DNA from: Neisseria mucosa
Lineage (GTDB): Bacteria > Pseudomonadota > Gammaproteobacteria > Burkholderiales > Neisseriaceae
DNA length: 64,000 nucleotides
Assembly (NCBI RefSeq): GCF_003044445.1
Contig: NZ_POWX01000011.1
Span: forward strand, 1-64,000
Reading direction: 5' to 3'
Shown: positions 42,360-51,523 of the stretch, piece by piece
How the letters are laid out: the number at the start of each line of letters is the position of its first letter
Position numbering within the stretch: the first letter of the stretch is position 1
Position numbers and translations under genes: made by a program
The notes under the pieces: model-generated
The model's input: the letters and a program-made list of their open reading frames with translations, nothing else
The model's database searches: none
Told to the model about the DNA's origin: nothing

Positions 42360-43670
42360 ATGCACGAAATCAAATGCCCGCACTGCCACACCGCGTTTAC
42401 CGTCAACGAAGCCAGTTACGCCGACATCCTGAACCAAGTCCGCACCCAAGAATTTCAAACCGAAATCCACGAGCGCCTGCAACAGGCGCAGATGCAGTTT
42501 CAAAGCGATATGCAGCTTGCCCAAGCGCAGGCGCAAAATCAGTTCGACAAAATCCTAGCCGACAAAAACCACGAAATCGCCGCCCTATCCAACCAAATCA
42601 ACGCCTACGAAAAAGACAGCAAACTCGCCGCCGCCGAGATTGAAGGTCGTCTGAAAGCGCAAATCGCCGAACAAGATAAATTGATTGCCGAACTGAAAGC
42701 GCAGGCAAAATCGCTGGAAACGGCGAAAAACATGGAAAAAGAGCTGGAAATCACCAAAGCCGTTTCCGAAAAAGAGCGCGAATTGGGTAATCTGAACACG
42801 CAGCTTATGCTGCAATCCAAAGAAAACCAGTTGGAAAAACAAAGCCTGCGCGAAAAATACGAAGCCGAACTCAAACAAAAAGACGAAACCATCGCCTTCT
42901 ACAAAGACTTCAAAGCCAGACAGTCCACCAAAATGATAGGCGAAAGCCTCGAGCAGCACTGCGAAACCGAATTCAACCGCATCCGCACCACCGCCTTTCC
43001 CCAAGCCGTCTTCGGCAAGGACAACGACGCCAAAGCCGGCAGCAAAGGCGACTACATCTACCGCGAAACCGACGAAGAAGGCAACGAAATCATCTCCATC
43101 ATGTTCGAGATGAAAAACGAAAACGACGAAACCGCCACCAAAAAGAAAAACGAACACTTTTTCAAAGAGTTGGATAAAGACCGCAGAGAGAAAAACTGCG
43201 AATACGCCGTCCTCGTCTCACTCTTGGAAGCCGACAGCGAACTCTACAACAACGGCATCGTCGACGTGTCCTACGCCTATCCGAAAATGTATGTCGTACG
43301 CCCGCAGTTCTTCATCCCCATCGTCTCCCTGCTGCGCAACGCCGCGCTCAATTCATTGAAATACAAACAAGAATTGGCACAAATGCGCGCGCAAAACATC
43401 GACATCACGCACTTTGAAGAAGACTTGGACAAGTTCAAAACCGACTTCGCCCGCAATTACGAACTCGCCCACCGCAAGTTCCACACCGCCATCGACGAAA
43501 TCGACAAAACCATCAGCCACCTGCAAAAAACCAAAGAAGCCCTGCTCTCTTCAGAAAACAACCTGCGCCTCGCCAACAACAAAGCAACCGACCTGACCGT
43601 CAAAAAATTAGTGCGCAAAAACCCGACCATGAAGGCCGCCTTTGCCGCGTTGGAGAAAAAAGAGGATTGA
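42360..43670 (+). CDS. DUF2130 protein with N-terminal zinc ribbon and coiled coil
   Basis: The 436-residue protein starts with KCPHCHTAF (C6, C9). A long Gln/Glu/Lys-rich coiled coil follows (roughly 25-190), then the DUF2130 domain (FYKDFKARQSTKMIGESLEQ, KGDYIYRE, EIISIMFEMKNENDET, YAVLVSLLE). The domain has a nuclease-like flavour (E-M-K-x-E), but no activity is established to my knowledge. It is a single gene, probably cytoplasmic. Confidence 0.8.
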   Translation: MHEIKCPHCHTAFTVNEASYADILNQVRTQEFQTEIHERLQQAQMQFQSDMQLAQAQAQNQFDKILADKNHEIAALSNQINAYEKDSKLAAAEIEGRLKAQIAEQDKLIAELKAQAKSLETAKNMEKELEITKAVSEKERELGNLNTQLMLQSKENQLEKQSLREKYEAELKQKDETIAFYKDFKARQSTKMIGESLEQHCETEFNRIRTTAFPQAVFGKDNDAKAGSKGDYIYRETDEEGNEIISIMFEMKNENDETATKKKNEHFFKELDKDRREKNCEYAVLVSLLEADSELYNNGIVDVSYAYPKMYVVRPQFFIPIVSLLRNAALNSLKYKQELAQMRAQNIDITHFEEDLDKFKTDFARNYELAHRKFHTAIDEIDKTISHLQKTKEALLSSENNLRLANNKATDLTVKKLVRKNPTMKAAFAALEKKED

Positions 43671-43813
43671 GGCTCGTATAAAGCCAAGGTCGTCTGAACA
43701 CGATTTTCCCTGTTTTCTGACGACCTTTCCCGAGTCAAAGCCGTTTGAATATTTCCTGCGATACGGCTATGATGAACCCTGTCCCTACACATTGATAATG
43801 AAAGGAATCCCGC

Positions 43814-44221
43814 ATGACCGCTTGGTTTATTGCCGCTGCCGCCGTCCTAATTGTCGAACTGTTTGTCGGCACTGTATATCTCTTGGTGGTCAGCGCGGCT
43901 TTGTTCGGTGCGGGATTGGTGTATTGGCTGACCGGTGATACTTCGATTGCCGTTGTTGCGGCAGCCGTTTTGTCTGCCGCCGGTATCTGGGTAGTACACA
44001 GCAAGTTCAAAAAAACTGCGCCCCGTCAAGAATTGAATGATGATTTGGACATCGGACAGACCGTTCATATCCTCCGCCACCTTCACGGCGATTGTTATGA
44101 AGTTTCTTATCGGGGGACGCGCTGGCAGGCGCAGACTGAAAATGCCGACGCCGTTCAGACGACCTCTACCGCCGTGATTACCGGTAAAAACGGTAATGTT
44201 TTACTCATTCGTTTGAATTAA
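43814..44221 (+). CDS. NfeD-like membrane protein
   Basis: The 135-residue protein has two or three N-terminal membrane helices (WFIAAAAVLIVELFVGTVYL, SAALFGAGLVYWL, VVAAAVLSAAGIWVV). The C-terminal small OB-fold follows (DIGQTVHILRHLHGD, YRGTRWQAQTENA). NfeD proteins partner the SPFH protein encoded next to them, here 39 bp downstream. An AAAGGAA ribosome-binding site precedes the ATG. Confidence 0.85.
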   Translation: MTAWFIAAAAVLIVELFVGTVYLLVVSAALFGAGLVYWLTGDTSIAVVAAAVLSAAGIWVVHSKFKKTAPRQELNDDLDIGQTVHILRHLHGDCYEVSYRGTRWQAQTENADAVQTTSTAVITGKNGNVLLIRLN

Positions 44222-44260
44222 TTCAATAATCCGCCCTGTTGTGGTTTAAAAGGAAAAACA

Positions 44261-45220
44261 ATGGAATTTCTATACAGCTTCCCCGTCATCCTGCTGATTG
44301 TCGTCATGATTTTCGGCTTCAAGTCGTTTATCGTCGTGCCGCAACAGGAAGTTTACGTCGTCGAACGTCTCGGCAGATTCCACAATGCGCTGACTGCCGG
44401 TCTGAACATCCTGATTCCTTTCGTTGACCGTGTCGCCTACCGCCACTCGCTCAAAGAAGTACCGTTGGACGTTCCCAGCCAAGTTTGTATCACCCGCGAC
44501 AACACCCAGCTTACCGTTGACGGCATCATCTACTTCCAAGTAACCGACCCGAAACTCGCTTCCTACGGCTCCAGCAACTACATCATGGCGATTACCCAGC
44601 TTGCCCAAACCACGCTGCGTTCGGTTATCGGCCGCATGGAGTTGGACAAAACGTTTGAAGAGCGCGACGAAATCAACAGCATCGTCGTTTCCGCGCTCGA
44701 CGAAGCGGCAGGCGCATGGGGCGTGAAAGTATTGCGTTACGAAATCAAAGACTTGGTTCCGCCGCAAGAAATTCTGCGTTCTATGCAGGCGCAAATTACT
44801 GCCGAACGTGAAAAACGCGCCCGTATCGCCGAATCCGAAGGTCGCAAAATCGAGCAAATCAACCTTGCCAGCGGTCAGCGCGAAGCGGAAATCCAACAGT
44901 CCGAAGGTGAAGCGCAAGCCGCCATCAACGCGTCAAACGGTGAAAAAATCGCCCGTATCAACCGCGCACAAGGTGAAGCCGAAGCCCTGCGCCTGGTTGC
45001 CGAAGCAAACGCCGACGCCATCCGCAAAATCGCCGAGGCAGTCCGCGCAGAGGGCGGTTCCGAAGCCGTCAACCTGAAAGTTGCCGAACAATATGTCGAA
45101 GCCTTCAGCAATCTAGCAAAAGAAAGCACCACACTGATCATGCCCGCCAACGTCGCCGACATCGGTAGCCTGGTTTCAGCCGGACTGAAGATTGTTGACG
45201 GCAACAAAGCGGCAAAATAA
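44261..45220 (+). CDS. qmcA: SPFH/Band 7 protein (stomatin-like, QmcA type)
   Basis: The 319-residue protein has an N-terminal membrane segment (FPVILLIVVMIFGF), the SPFH domain (VPQQEVYVVERLGRFHNALT, VRYEIKDLVPP-type block) and an Ala/Glu-rich coiled coil (AEREKRARIAESEGRKI). It forms large membrane-associated oligomers and scaffolds proteases such as FtsH in other bacteria. It is downstream of nfeD, its usual partner. Confidence 0.88.
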   Translation: MEFLYSFPVILLIVVMIFGFKSFIVVPQQEVYVVERLGRFHNALTAGLNILIPFVDRVAYRHSLKEVPLDVPSQVCITRDNTQLTVDGIIYFQVTDPKLASYGSSNYIMAITQLAQTTLRSVIGRMELDKTFEERDEINSIVVSALDEAAGAWGVKVLRYEIKDLVPPQEILRSMQAQITAEREKRARIAESEGRKIEQINLASGQREAEIQQSEGEAQAAINASNGEKIARINRAQGEAEALRLVAEANADAIRKIAEAVRAEGGSEAVNLKVAEQYVEAFSNLAKESTTLIMPANVADIGSLVSAGLKIVDGNKAAK

Positions 45221-45238
45221 ACCTTTCGTTTTGCCACG

Positions 45239-45314
45239 AGGTCGTCTGAAAACGAGTGCAATGCGTTTCACTACCATAAACAGCGAATTTGCCGAACCGT
45301 TTTTCAGACGACCT
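45239..45314. terminator. Inverted DUS pair behind qmcA
   Basis: AGGTCGTCTGAA (45239) and TTCAGACGACCT (45303) lie 52 bases apart, 18 bp after the stop codon. Confidence 0.6.
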
Positions 45315-45360
45315 TTATTCGCATGATGGCAGACAGAATGCCCATCTGACCAAGCTTCAA

Positions 45361-45467
45361 TATAGTGGATTAAATTTAAATCAGGACAAGGCGACGAAGC
45401 CGCAGACAGTACAGATAGTACGGCAAGGCGAGGCAACGCCGTACTGGTTTAAAGTTAATCCACTATA
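45361..45467. repeat. Correia element (CREE) directly upstream of cca
   Basis: A 107-bp element of the common type. Its right end is 29 bp from the cca start codon, so the terminal TATAGT-like sequences could contribute to the cca promoter, as known for other Correia copies. Confidence 0.92.
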
Positions 45468-45496
45468 CATTCTGATTGTTACCAAAGACCAATTCA

Positions 45497-46753
45497 ATGA
45501 CCCAGAAAACACACACCATCAAAACCTACCTCGTCGGCGGCGCCGTCCGCGATTATCTTTTGGGCTTGCCCGTCAAAGACCGCGACTGGGTAGTCGTCGG
45601 CGCCGACGCGCAAACTATGTTGGCGCAAGGCTTCCAGCCGGTCGGCAAAGATTTTCCCGTGTTCCTCCATCCAGACAACCACGAAGAATACGCCCTCGCC
45701 CGTACCGAACGTAAAACCGCCAAGGGCTACGCCGGTTTCAGTTTCCACGCCGACAAAGACGTTACGCTGGAGCAGGATTTGATGCGCCGCGACCTGACCA
45801 TCAACGCAATGGCGCAGGATTCAGACGACCTCATCATCGACCCTTTCGGCGGACAACAAGATTTGAAGGCAGGAATTTTGCGACACGTCTCACCAGCCTT
45901 TGCCGAAGACCCCGTCCGCATCCTGCGTACCGCCCGTTTTGCCGCGCGATACGGGTTTGAAATCGCCGAAGAAACCATGAAACTGATGCGACAGATGGTG
46001 GAAAACGGCGAAGCGGACGCTTTGGTCGCCGAGCGCGTTTGGCAGGAATTGGCGAAAGGTCTGATGGAAAAAAATCCCCGAAAGATGATTGAAGTGTTGC
46101 GCGAATGCGGCGCGCTCAAAGTCTTGCTGCCAGAAGTCGATGCCCTCTTCGGCGTACCGCAACGCGCCGACTACCATCCCGAAATCGACAGCGGCATCCA
46201 TACCCTGATGACGTTGCAACGCGCCGCCGATATGGATCTGAGCCTGCCCGAACGTTACGCCGCCCTGCTGCACGATTTGGGCAAAGCCAAAACCCCGCCC
46301 GAAATCCTGCCCAAACACCACGGACACGACCTCGCCGGCGTCGAACCCGTACGCGAAGTCAATCAGCGGCTGCGTGCGCCGAGACAATGCGCCGAGCTTG
46401 CCGAACTTGTCTGCCGCTGGCACATCATGTTCCACCAAGTCGAGCAATTCAAAAACAAAACCATCTTAACCGTCCTAAAAAAAACCGACGCTTTCAGACG
46501 ACCCGAACGCTTCGCCGCTGCCTTAAATGTCTGCATTGCCGACACACAAGGTCGTCTGAATCGAGAAAATACGCCCTACCCGCAACGCGCGCACTGGCTC
46601 GCCCTGCTCGAAGCCGCCAACCAGGTAGATGCAGGCAAAATTGCCGCCGAGTGCCGCGCACAAGGGAAAGCACACCTTATCGCCGAAGAAATCGACCGGG
46701 AGCGGTTGGCACAAATCGCCCCGCTGCAAAAAGCGTATAAGGCAGAAAAATAG
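45497..46753 (+). CDS. cca: Multifunctional CCA-adding tRNA nucleotidyltransferase
   Basis: The ATG at 45497 ([19 protein letters not shown]) is preferred; a longer frame starts 21 bp upstream, just behind the Correia element. The 418-residue protein has the nucleotidyltransferase core ([26 protein letters not shown]) and a C-terminal HD phosphohydrolase domain ([17 protein letters not shown]). It adds and repairs the tRNA CCA end; the HD domain has phosphatase activities in E. coli. Two DUS are inside the gene (read in frame around 46493-46503 and 46549-46560). Confidence 0.94.
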
Positions 46754-46763
46754 GAGGCTATTG

Positions 46764-46937
46764 ATGACATCTTCGCGTTATAAAATCGAGCGCATGCCCG
46801 ACTGCATTGCCGTATCTGCACGTGTTGTACAAAATTTATATTACTTGCACCGGTTCGTTTTACCTCATTTATCTCCAATTGGAGACTTGCATAAATGTTT
46901 GCGGATCTTACCGCTTTCCTTTAAAATTCCTCAATAA
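46764..46937 (+). CDS. Small hypothetical protein, possibly a gene fragment (57 aa)
   Basis: ATG at 46764 follows TAGGAGGC. The product begins MTSSRYKIERMPDCIAVSAR and ends in a proline/leucine-rich tail without recognisable features. It may be the first part of a gene cut off by later exchange, since the AT-rich patch begins within it. Translation is plausible; function unknown. Confidence 0.35.
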   Translation: MTSSRYKIERMPDCIAVSARVVQNLYYLHRFVLPHLSPIGDLHKCLRILPLSFKIPQ

Positions 46938-47001
46938 AAGAAGTTAGGTTTTCTATTGATGGGATTATTAAATTTGAGAATAAAATCAGAGAAGGACAAT
47001 A

Positions 47002-47355
47002 ATGCAAAAACAATTCGATTTATTAAATAATATATGCTCAATATTTTTTTCGGCTCCAGAAAAGTTTAATTTATTAGAGTATGAATATAAATTTAATCCA
47101 GAAGAAGCCTGGGTTGGAACGAAATTAATAACTAAACTTGACGGCAATCCAGTACAAATAACACTATCAGAGCAAAATGAAGACAAATTGATGGATTTAT
47201 GTCAAGAACTACATGATGAAATGCAAGCTCATACCGGTGGTGATTGGAGAAAATTTATTCTGACTATCAATGAAAGCGGAGAAGCTAACACAAAGTTCAT
47301 TTATGAAATCCAATCTGTTCTGGATGAACTTGAAGATGAAGATTATTTTGCTTAA
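47002..47355 (+). CDS. YezG-like (DUF600) immunity protein
   Basis: The 117-residue acidic, AT-rich gene is unlike its neighbours in base use. The pattern YKFNPEEAWVGTKLITKLDG, then DLCQELHDEM and WRKFILTINESGEANTKF, resembles the YezG/DUF600 immunity family, which neutralises LXG- and Maf-type nuclease toxins. GAAGGACAATA precedes the ATG. No toxin gene is adjacent, so this is an orphan; family assigned from memory. Confidence 0.55.
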   Translation: MQKQFDLLNNICSIFFSAPEKFNLLEYEYKFNPEEAWVGTKLITKLDGNPVQITLSEQNEDKLMDLCQELHDEMQAHTGGDWRKFILTINESGEANTKFIYEIQSVLDELEDEDYFA

Positions 47356-47445
47356 GATGAAATATGGTTAATTTTTGATGAGTTTTTAAAACTTATTGAA
47401 AGTTAACCATATTTTTTAATTATTGAACGTTAGTATAGTTTTCTG

Positions 47446-47751
47446 TTGTCAGAAATTTCCGAATGGCAGTTTCGTGACAATATTCCCAAAGCTCCTGTTG
47501 TAAGAGGAAGGGAAGCTAAGTACCCAAACAAAAACTACTACCAAAATGGTATAAAACAACCAAAAAACGATATCCCCAATATCTTACGTATCCAAAAATG
47601 CAAACAAGGCGCATGGTCTTTCGATTATCAGGAAAAAACCATACTTATTGGCGATTTTTTTGACAGCCGTGATGCTCAGATAATCAATACTGAATTGAAC
47701 CGGTTTATCCCAGTATCCGCTAAAGCCCGTCAACTTTCAGACGACCTTTAA
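47446..47751 (+). pseudogene. Orphan C-terminal part of a toxin-locus protein
   Basis: The frame has only a weak TTG start at 47446, with no ribosome-binding site. The product reads WQFRDNIPKAPVVRGREAKY...GAWSFDYQEKTILIGDFFDS and ends RQLSDDL, the last residues being encoded by an uptake sequence. It looks like the C-terminal end of a larger protein left behind by recombination. I do not recognise the fold. The position next to a YezG-like gene suggests a Maf-type cassette. Confidence 0.4.
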
Positions 47752-47814
47752 AACAGCCGCCGCCATATCCGCTATAATCTGCCTCTCAGCTATTTAGTTC
47801 CAACCATAAAAATC

Positions 47815-48123
47815 ATGACCATTCAGACCGATTTATTGCCTAAAATCAACAACGAAGATTACCAACGCCTCATCCTCAAACACAGCGTAGAATTCAGCGA
47901 AGGCGAAATCCGCCTGTTGAACGAAATCCTCGAAAAATTCAACTTCGACGTCGTTCAGGCGCAGGCATTGGCGCAGGCGGTGATGCAGCAGGTGCGCTTC
48001 GATCCCAACGCCTACCACATCGACAGCGACGACGAAGACACCACAGGCGTCTGCCCACACTGCATCAACCCGCCCATGCCGCCCCTGCGCGATTACCTCG
48101 TTTGGCGCGAAACACGCGGCTAA
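47815..48123 (+). CDS. Conserved hypothetical protein, acidic (102 aa)
   Basis: A short cytoplasmic protein: MTIQTDLLPKINNEDYQRLI, a helical middle (EGEIRLLNEILEKFNFDVVQ), a C-x-x-C (CPHC) and the tail PMPPLRDYLVWRETRG. Codon use matches the chromosome. It sits upstream of ruvB with a DUS hairpin between. No function known to me. Confidence 0.6.
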   Translation: MTIQTDLLPKINNEDYQRLILKHSVEFSEGEIRLLNEILEKFNFDVVQAQALAQAVMQQVRFDPNAYHIDSDDEDTTGVCPHCINPPMPPLRDYLVWRETRG

Positions 48124-48135
48124 ACCTCTTTTAAA

Positions 48136-48173
48136 AGGTCGTCTGAAACGGCAAACCGTTTTTCAGACGACCT
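48136..48173. terminator. Inverted DUS pair upstream of ruvB
   Basis: AGGTCGTCTGAAACGG and CCGTTTTTCAGACGACCT pair around a short loop, 13 bp behind the preceding stop and 20 bp before the ruvB start. Confidence 0.75.
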
Positions 48174-48192
48174 CAGACACACCGGAAAACCC

Positions 48193-49224
48193 ATGCTGCA
48201 AACCGACAACCTGACCGCCGCCCAGCCCCAGCGCATCATCACCGCCCAAAGCATCTCCTCGCAGGAAGAGTTGCTCGAGCGCGCCCTGCGCCCTAAAACG
48301 CTGGACGACTATATCGGGCAAGACAAAGCCAAAGAACAGCTCGCCATCTTCATCCAAGCCGCCAAAAAACGCGGCGAAGCACTAGACCACACCCTGCTCT
48401 TCGGCCCGCCCGGGCTGGGCAAAACCACGTTGGCGCACATCATCGCCAAAGAGCTGGGCGTCAACCTGCGCCAAACCAGCGGCCCCGTCCTCGAACGCGC
48501 CGGTGACCTTGCTGCCCTTCTGACCAACCTCGAGCCGCACGACGTATTGTTCATCGACGAAATCCACCGCCTCAGCCCCGTCGTCGAAGAAATCCTCTAC
48601 CCCGCGCTCGAAGACTACCAACTCGACATCATGATAGGCGAAGGTCCTGCCGCCCGTTCCGTCAAAATCGACCTTCCCCCCTTCACGCTCGTCGGCGCAA
48701 CTACCCGTGCAGGCATGCTGACCAACCCGCTGCGCGACCGTTTCGGCATCGTTGCCCGTTTGGAGTTTTATCAAAATCAAGACCTTGCCACGATTGTTAG
48801 CCGTTCCGCCCAATTACTGCAACTCGACATGTGCGAAGAAGGCGCAATGGAAGTCGCCAAACGCAGCCGAGGCACACCCCGCATCGCCAACCGCCTGCTG
48901 CGCCGCGTACGCGATTTTGCCGATGTGAAAAACAACGGCGTAATCGATGCCGCCATTGCCGATGCCGCTTTAAGCATGCTGGATGTGGACGCACAAGGTT
49001 TAGACGTCATGGACAGAAAATTCCTCGAAGCCATTCTTCACAAATTCAGCGGCGGTCCCGTCGGCCTCGATAACGTTGCCGCCGCCATCGGCGAATCCAC
49101 GGACACCATCGAAGACGTTATCGAACCCTACCTCATCCAACAAGGCTTCCTGCAACGCACCCCGCGCGGCAGAATGGCAACCGAACGCGCCTACCTGCAC
49201 TTCGGCTTGAAAATGGAAAAATAA
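48193..49224 (+). CDS. ruvB: Holliday junction branch-migration ATPase RuvB
   Basis: The 343-residue protein has the family start LRPKTLDDYIGQ, Walker A GPPGLGKT (71-78), Walker B FIDEIHRL, the sensor region GATTRAGMLTNPLRDRFG and the C-terminal winged helix (IQQGFLQRTPRGR). It drives branch migration with RuvA. ruvA and ruvC are not adjacent. Confidence 0.97.
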   Translation: MLQTDNLTAAQPQRIITAQSISSQEELLERALRPKTLDDYIGQDKAKEQLAIFIQAAKKRGEALDHTLLFGPPGLGKTTLAHIIAKELGVNLRQTSGPVLERAGDLAALLTNLEPHDVLFIDEIHRLSPVVEEILYPALEDYQLDIMIGEGPAARSVKIDLPPFTLVGATTRAGMLTNPLRDRFGIVARLEFYQNQDLATIVSRSAQLLQLDMCEEGAMEVAKRSRGTPRIANRLLRRVRDFADVKNNGVIDAAIADAALSMLDVDAQGLDVMDRKFLEAILHKFSGGPVGLDNVAAAIGESTDTIEDVIEPYLIQQGFLQRTPRGRMATERAYLHFGLKMEK

Positions 49225-49250
49225 GCGTATTGAAATGAAGAAAGGTCGTC

Positions 49251-49284
49251 TGAAACCGGATTTTTGGTTTTCAGACGACCTTTT
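49251..49284. terminator. Inverted DUS pair behind ruvB
   Basis: AAAGGTCGTCTGAAACC and GGTTTTCAGACGACCTTT with T5 on the right, about 27 bp after ruvB. Confidence 0.8.
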
Positions 49285-49342
49285 TGTATCCATTCAAATG
49301 GAAGACTTGAGTAAGGATAAAGGCAAATGCTTTTCTCGCAAG

Positions 49343-51367
49343 CTAGTGTTTGTCCTCACCCTCTTTAGCAGTATCTTTCCCGCCGTCTTTATCTGTCTGA
49401 ACCGGCGTAACCGGGAAAAACAAGATCAGCGGGTTTGCCTTAATCTGCTGCCAGAAGCTTTTGCACAAGTTGCCGACGCTGCCGATTTTCGTGCCGCGCG
49501 AGCGCAGGGCGACGAAGAGGGCGAGGGTGAAGCTGACGATGAGGTTGACCAAGCCGATGGCGAGGACGCTGCAAATGCCGAGCATGAATGTGCCTAAGCC
49601 GACGTTGCCGCTGACGGCTGCATAGCCGAGATTGGCGGAGGAGAAGGCGACGTGGCGGATGTCCAGCGGCAGTCCGAGGAGGTGGCCGAAGTAGCCGGTC
49701 ATGCCCAAGAGCATACCGAAGATGAAGTTGCCGACCAGCGAGCCGTAGTGTTTGTGGATGTAGGCGGCGAGGACGCGGCGGGGTTTGGGGCGCATGATTT
49801 TGCGCAACAAGGGGTTGAAGGGCAGGCGTTGGCGCAGGTTGAGGTAGTCGGCGCGGTTGTCGAAGAAGCCTGCGATGATGCCGGAACAGAACAGCCACAA
49901 ACCTGCGATGGCGGCATACCATAGGGTCGGATGATTGATGATGTCTATGGATTTGAACTGGTAGGCGGTGGTGTGTGCATCGAGTATGGGCTGTTGGTGC
50001 AGATGGGCATAGCCGAACGATATGGCGCACGCCAAGAGGATGGCGATGGAAACGTTGCCGAAGACGGCAACGCTTTGGGAGCGGCATACGTCGATAAGGA
50101 GCTTGGCGAGTTTGTTGTCCACTGCTTTGCCGCCTTCGTTGAGATCGACTTGTTCGGCGAAGCTGGCGGCAGTCATGGCGGGCTGTTTGGTGGCGACGGT
50201 GCAGTGCAGCATGTGGATGATCATGAATCCTATGCCGTAGTTTAGCCCTGCCAACAAGGAGGTTACGAAGGGGCTGAAGCCGAGTGAGCCGATATGGATT
50301 TTATACAGCGCCATCAGGGCGATAATGACGCCGCCGCCTGCCGCGGAGTAGAACATTTTGAAATATTCTTTGCGGTTGCGGGTGATGTAATGCTCGCCGT
50401 GGTGGCTTTTGTTTTCGGTAATGCTGCGGGCGAGCATACGGATGCTGCTGCGGCGCAGGTGGCGGGTGCTGTATTGCTCGACCGCGGCGTAGATGAGTGA
50501 ATTCATCAGCGTAATGGTCAGGCGGTTGCGGTTGCCGGCATCGGTTTGGATGTCGGTGAGCAATTTCAGACGATCTATGGTCTGCTGGAGCCGTTCGAGC
50601 AGGTGGGCGACTTTGACGGACGAGCCTGATCCTGCGCCCGTCCCTTTTCGGCGCAGATAGTCGATCTGGCTGCAACATTGGTCGAACATGACTTCGAGGT
50701 GGGCGGTGTCGTAAGGGGTGGTGTCGTTGCGGTAGTGTTCGACCAGTTTGGCGGTTTCGCGCTGGAGAGCGACGAAGGGCGAATCGGCTTCGAGTAGGCG
50801 TGGGGCGATGCGGATGAGGTCGGGTTCGAGGGCTTCAGACGCAATCCAAATGGCGAGCATTTCAATGGCGCGCAGGCGTGCGTCAACCAACTGGCGGCAG
50901 GCGTTTTGCAGCAAGGTGGGATCGACGCTGGTACGGATAAGGTCGTACAGGCTCAACCATTGGCGGATGCTGAGGGTTTGCAGCCATCTGTCGTCGTTTT
51001 CCGAATGGAAAAGATAGAGGAACACTTCGCGCAGGTTGGCAAAATCTTTATAGGACGGGCTGAAACGTTCGTATATGCGTATGCCCATCTCGCGGGTGAA
51101 GCTGTGGCGCGAGAAGATGCCGAGTTTGATCAAAGCCGGATAGATGTGGACTTGCGAAAGCCAGTGGTAAAAGCGACCGCTGAAGTTTTTTGCGAGTGCC
51201 TCGTCTTGTTTGAGCGTGGCGATAATCAGGTCGAAGCGTTCTGCCGCCTGTTTTTTGCCGCCGCGCCGCAGGAATTTGATTAAGGCGTTTAGGATAAGGA
51301 CGAAATCGGTGTCGGTCAGGCTTTGGGAAAGTAGAGGATGTAGATTTTGGTGAGTAATTTTTTCCAT
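49343..51367 (-). CDS. Gcr-type 'site-specific recombinase' membrane protein
   Basis: I choose the ATG at 51367 (MEKITHQNLHPLL), which gives 674 residues; another in-frame ATG lies 87 bp upstream, and neither has a strong ribosome-binding site. The N-terminal ~350 residues are soluble and helical. The C-terminal half has several membrane helices (YSAAGGGVIIALMALYKIHI, LWYAAIAGLWLFCSGIIAGF, FIFGMLLGMTGYFGHLLGL). This is the family named after gonococcal Gcr (SpecificRecomb). The recombinase label is historical; the membrane topology argues for another role. Confidence 0.72.
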   Translation of the reverse strand: MEKITHQNLHPLLSQSLTDTDFVLILNALIKFLRRGGKKQAAERFDLIIATLKQDEALAKNFSGRFYHWLSQVHIYPALIKLGIFSRHSFTREMGIRIYERFSPSYKDFANLREVFLYLFHSENDDRWLQTLSIRQWLSLYDLIRTSVDPTLLQNACRQLVDARLRAIEMLAIWIASEALEPDLIRIAPRLLEADSPFVALQRETAKLVEHYRNDTTPYDTAHLEVMFDQCCSQIDYLRRKGTGAGSGSSVKVAHLLERLQQTIDRLKLLTDIQTDAGNRNRLTITLMNSLIYAAVEQYSTRHLRRSSIRMLARSITENKSHHGEHYITRNRKEYFKMFYSAAGGGVIIALMALYKIHIGSLGFSPFVTSLLAGLNYGIGFMIIHMLHCTVATKQPAMTAASFAEQVDLNEGGKAVDNKLAKLLIDVCRSQSVAVFGNVSIAILLACAISFGYAHLHQQPILDAHTTAYQFKSIDIINHPTLWYAAIAGLWLFCSGIIAGFFDNRADYLNLRQRLPFNPLLRKIMRPKPRRVLAAYIHKHYGSLVGNFIFGMLLGMTGYFGHLLGLPLDIRHVAFSSANLGYAAVSGNVGLGTFMLGICSVLAIGLVNLIVSFTLALFVALRSRGTKIGSVGNLCKSFWQQIKANPLILFFPVTPVQTDKDGGKDTAKEGEDKH

Positions 51368-51485
51368 TGCAGTATTTTTACACAAAACGGCGGGTTTGAT
51401 AAGTTCGGGTAATTTATGCAACCTGCTGTAAGCACATTCGATATTTTGGAGCAATGTTTGACGATTTCAACCCTCTTTGCTTTGA

Positions 51486-51520
51486 AAAGGTCGTCTGAAA
51501 ACCGGTTTCAGACGACCTTT
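51486..51520. terminator. Inverted DUS pair behind nadE
   Basis: AAAGGTCGTCTGAAAACC and GGTTTCAGACGACCTTT are close to perfect inverses. It ends 4 bp before the nadE stop on the plus-strand map. Confidence 0.8.
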
Positions 51521-51523
51521 CGC

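Noticed and set aside
45476..45497. Upstream start of cca at 45476
   Set aside because: The extension adds MLPKTNS directly behind the Correia element and is not part of the conserved domain; the ATG at 45497 gives a normal N-terminus.
49343..51367. Taking the Gcr-type protein as a DNA recombinase of the island
   Set aside because: It has many membrane helices and none of the catalytic signatures of tyrosine or serine recombinases; the family name is historical.
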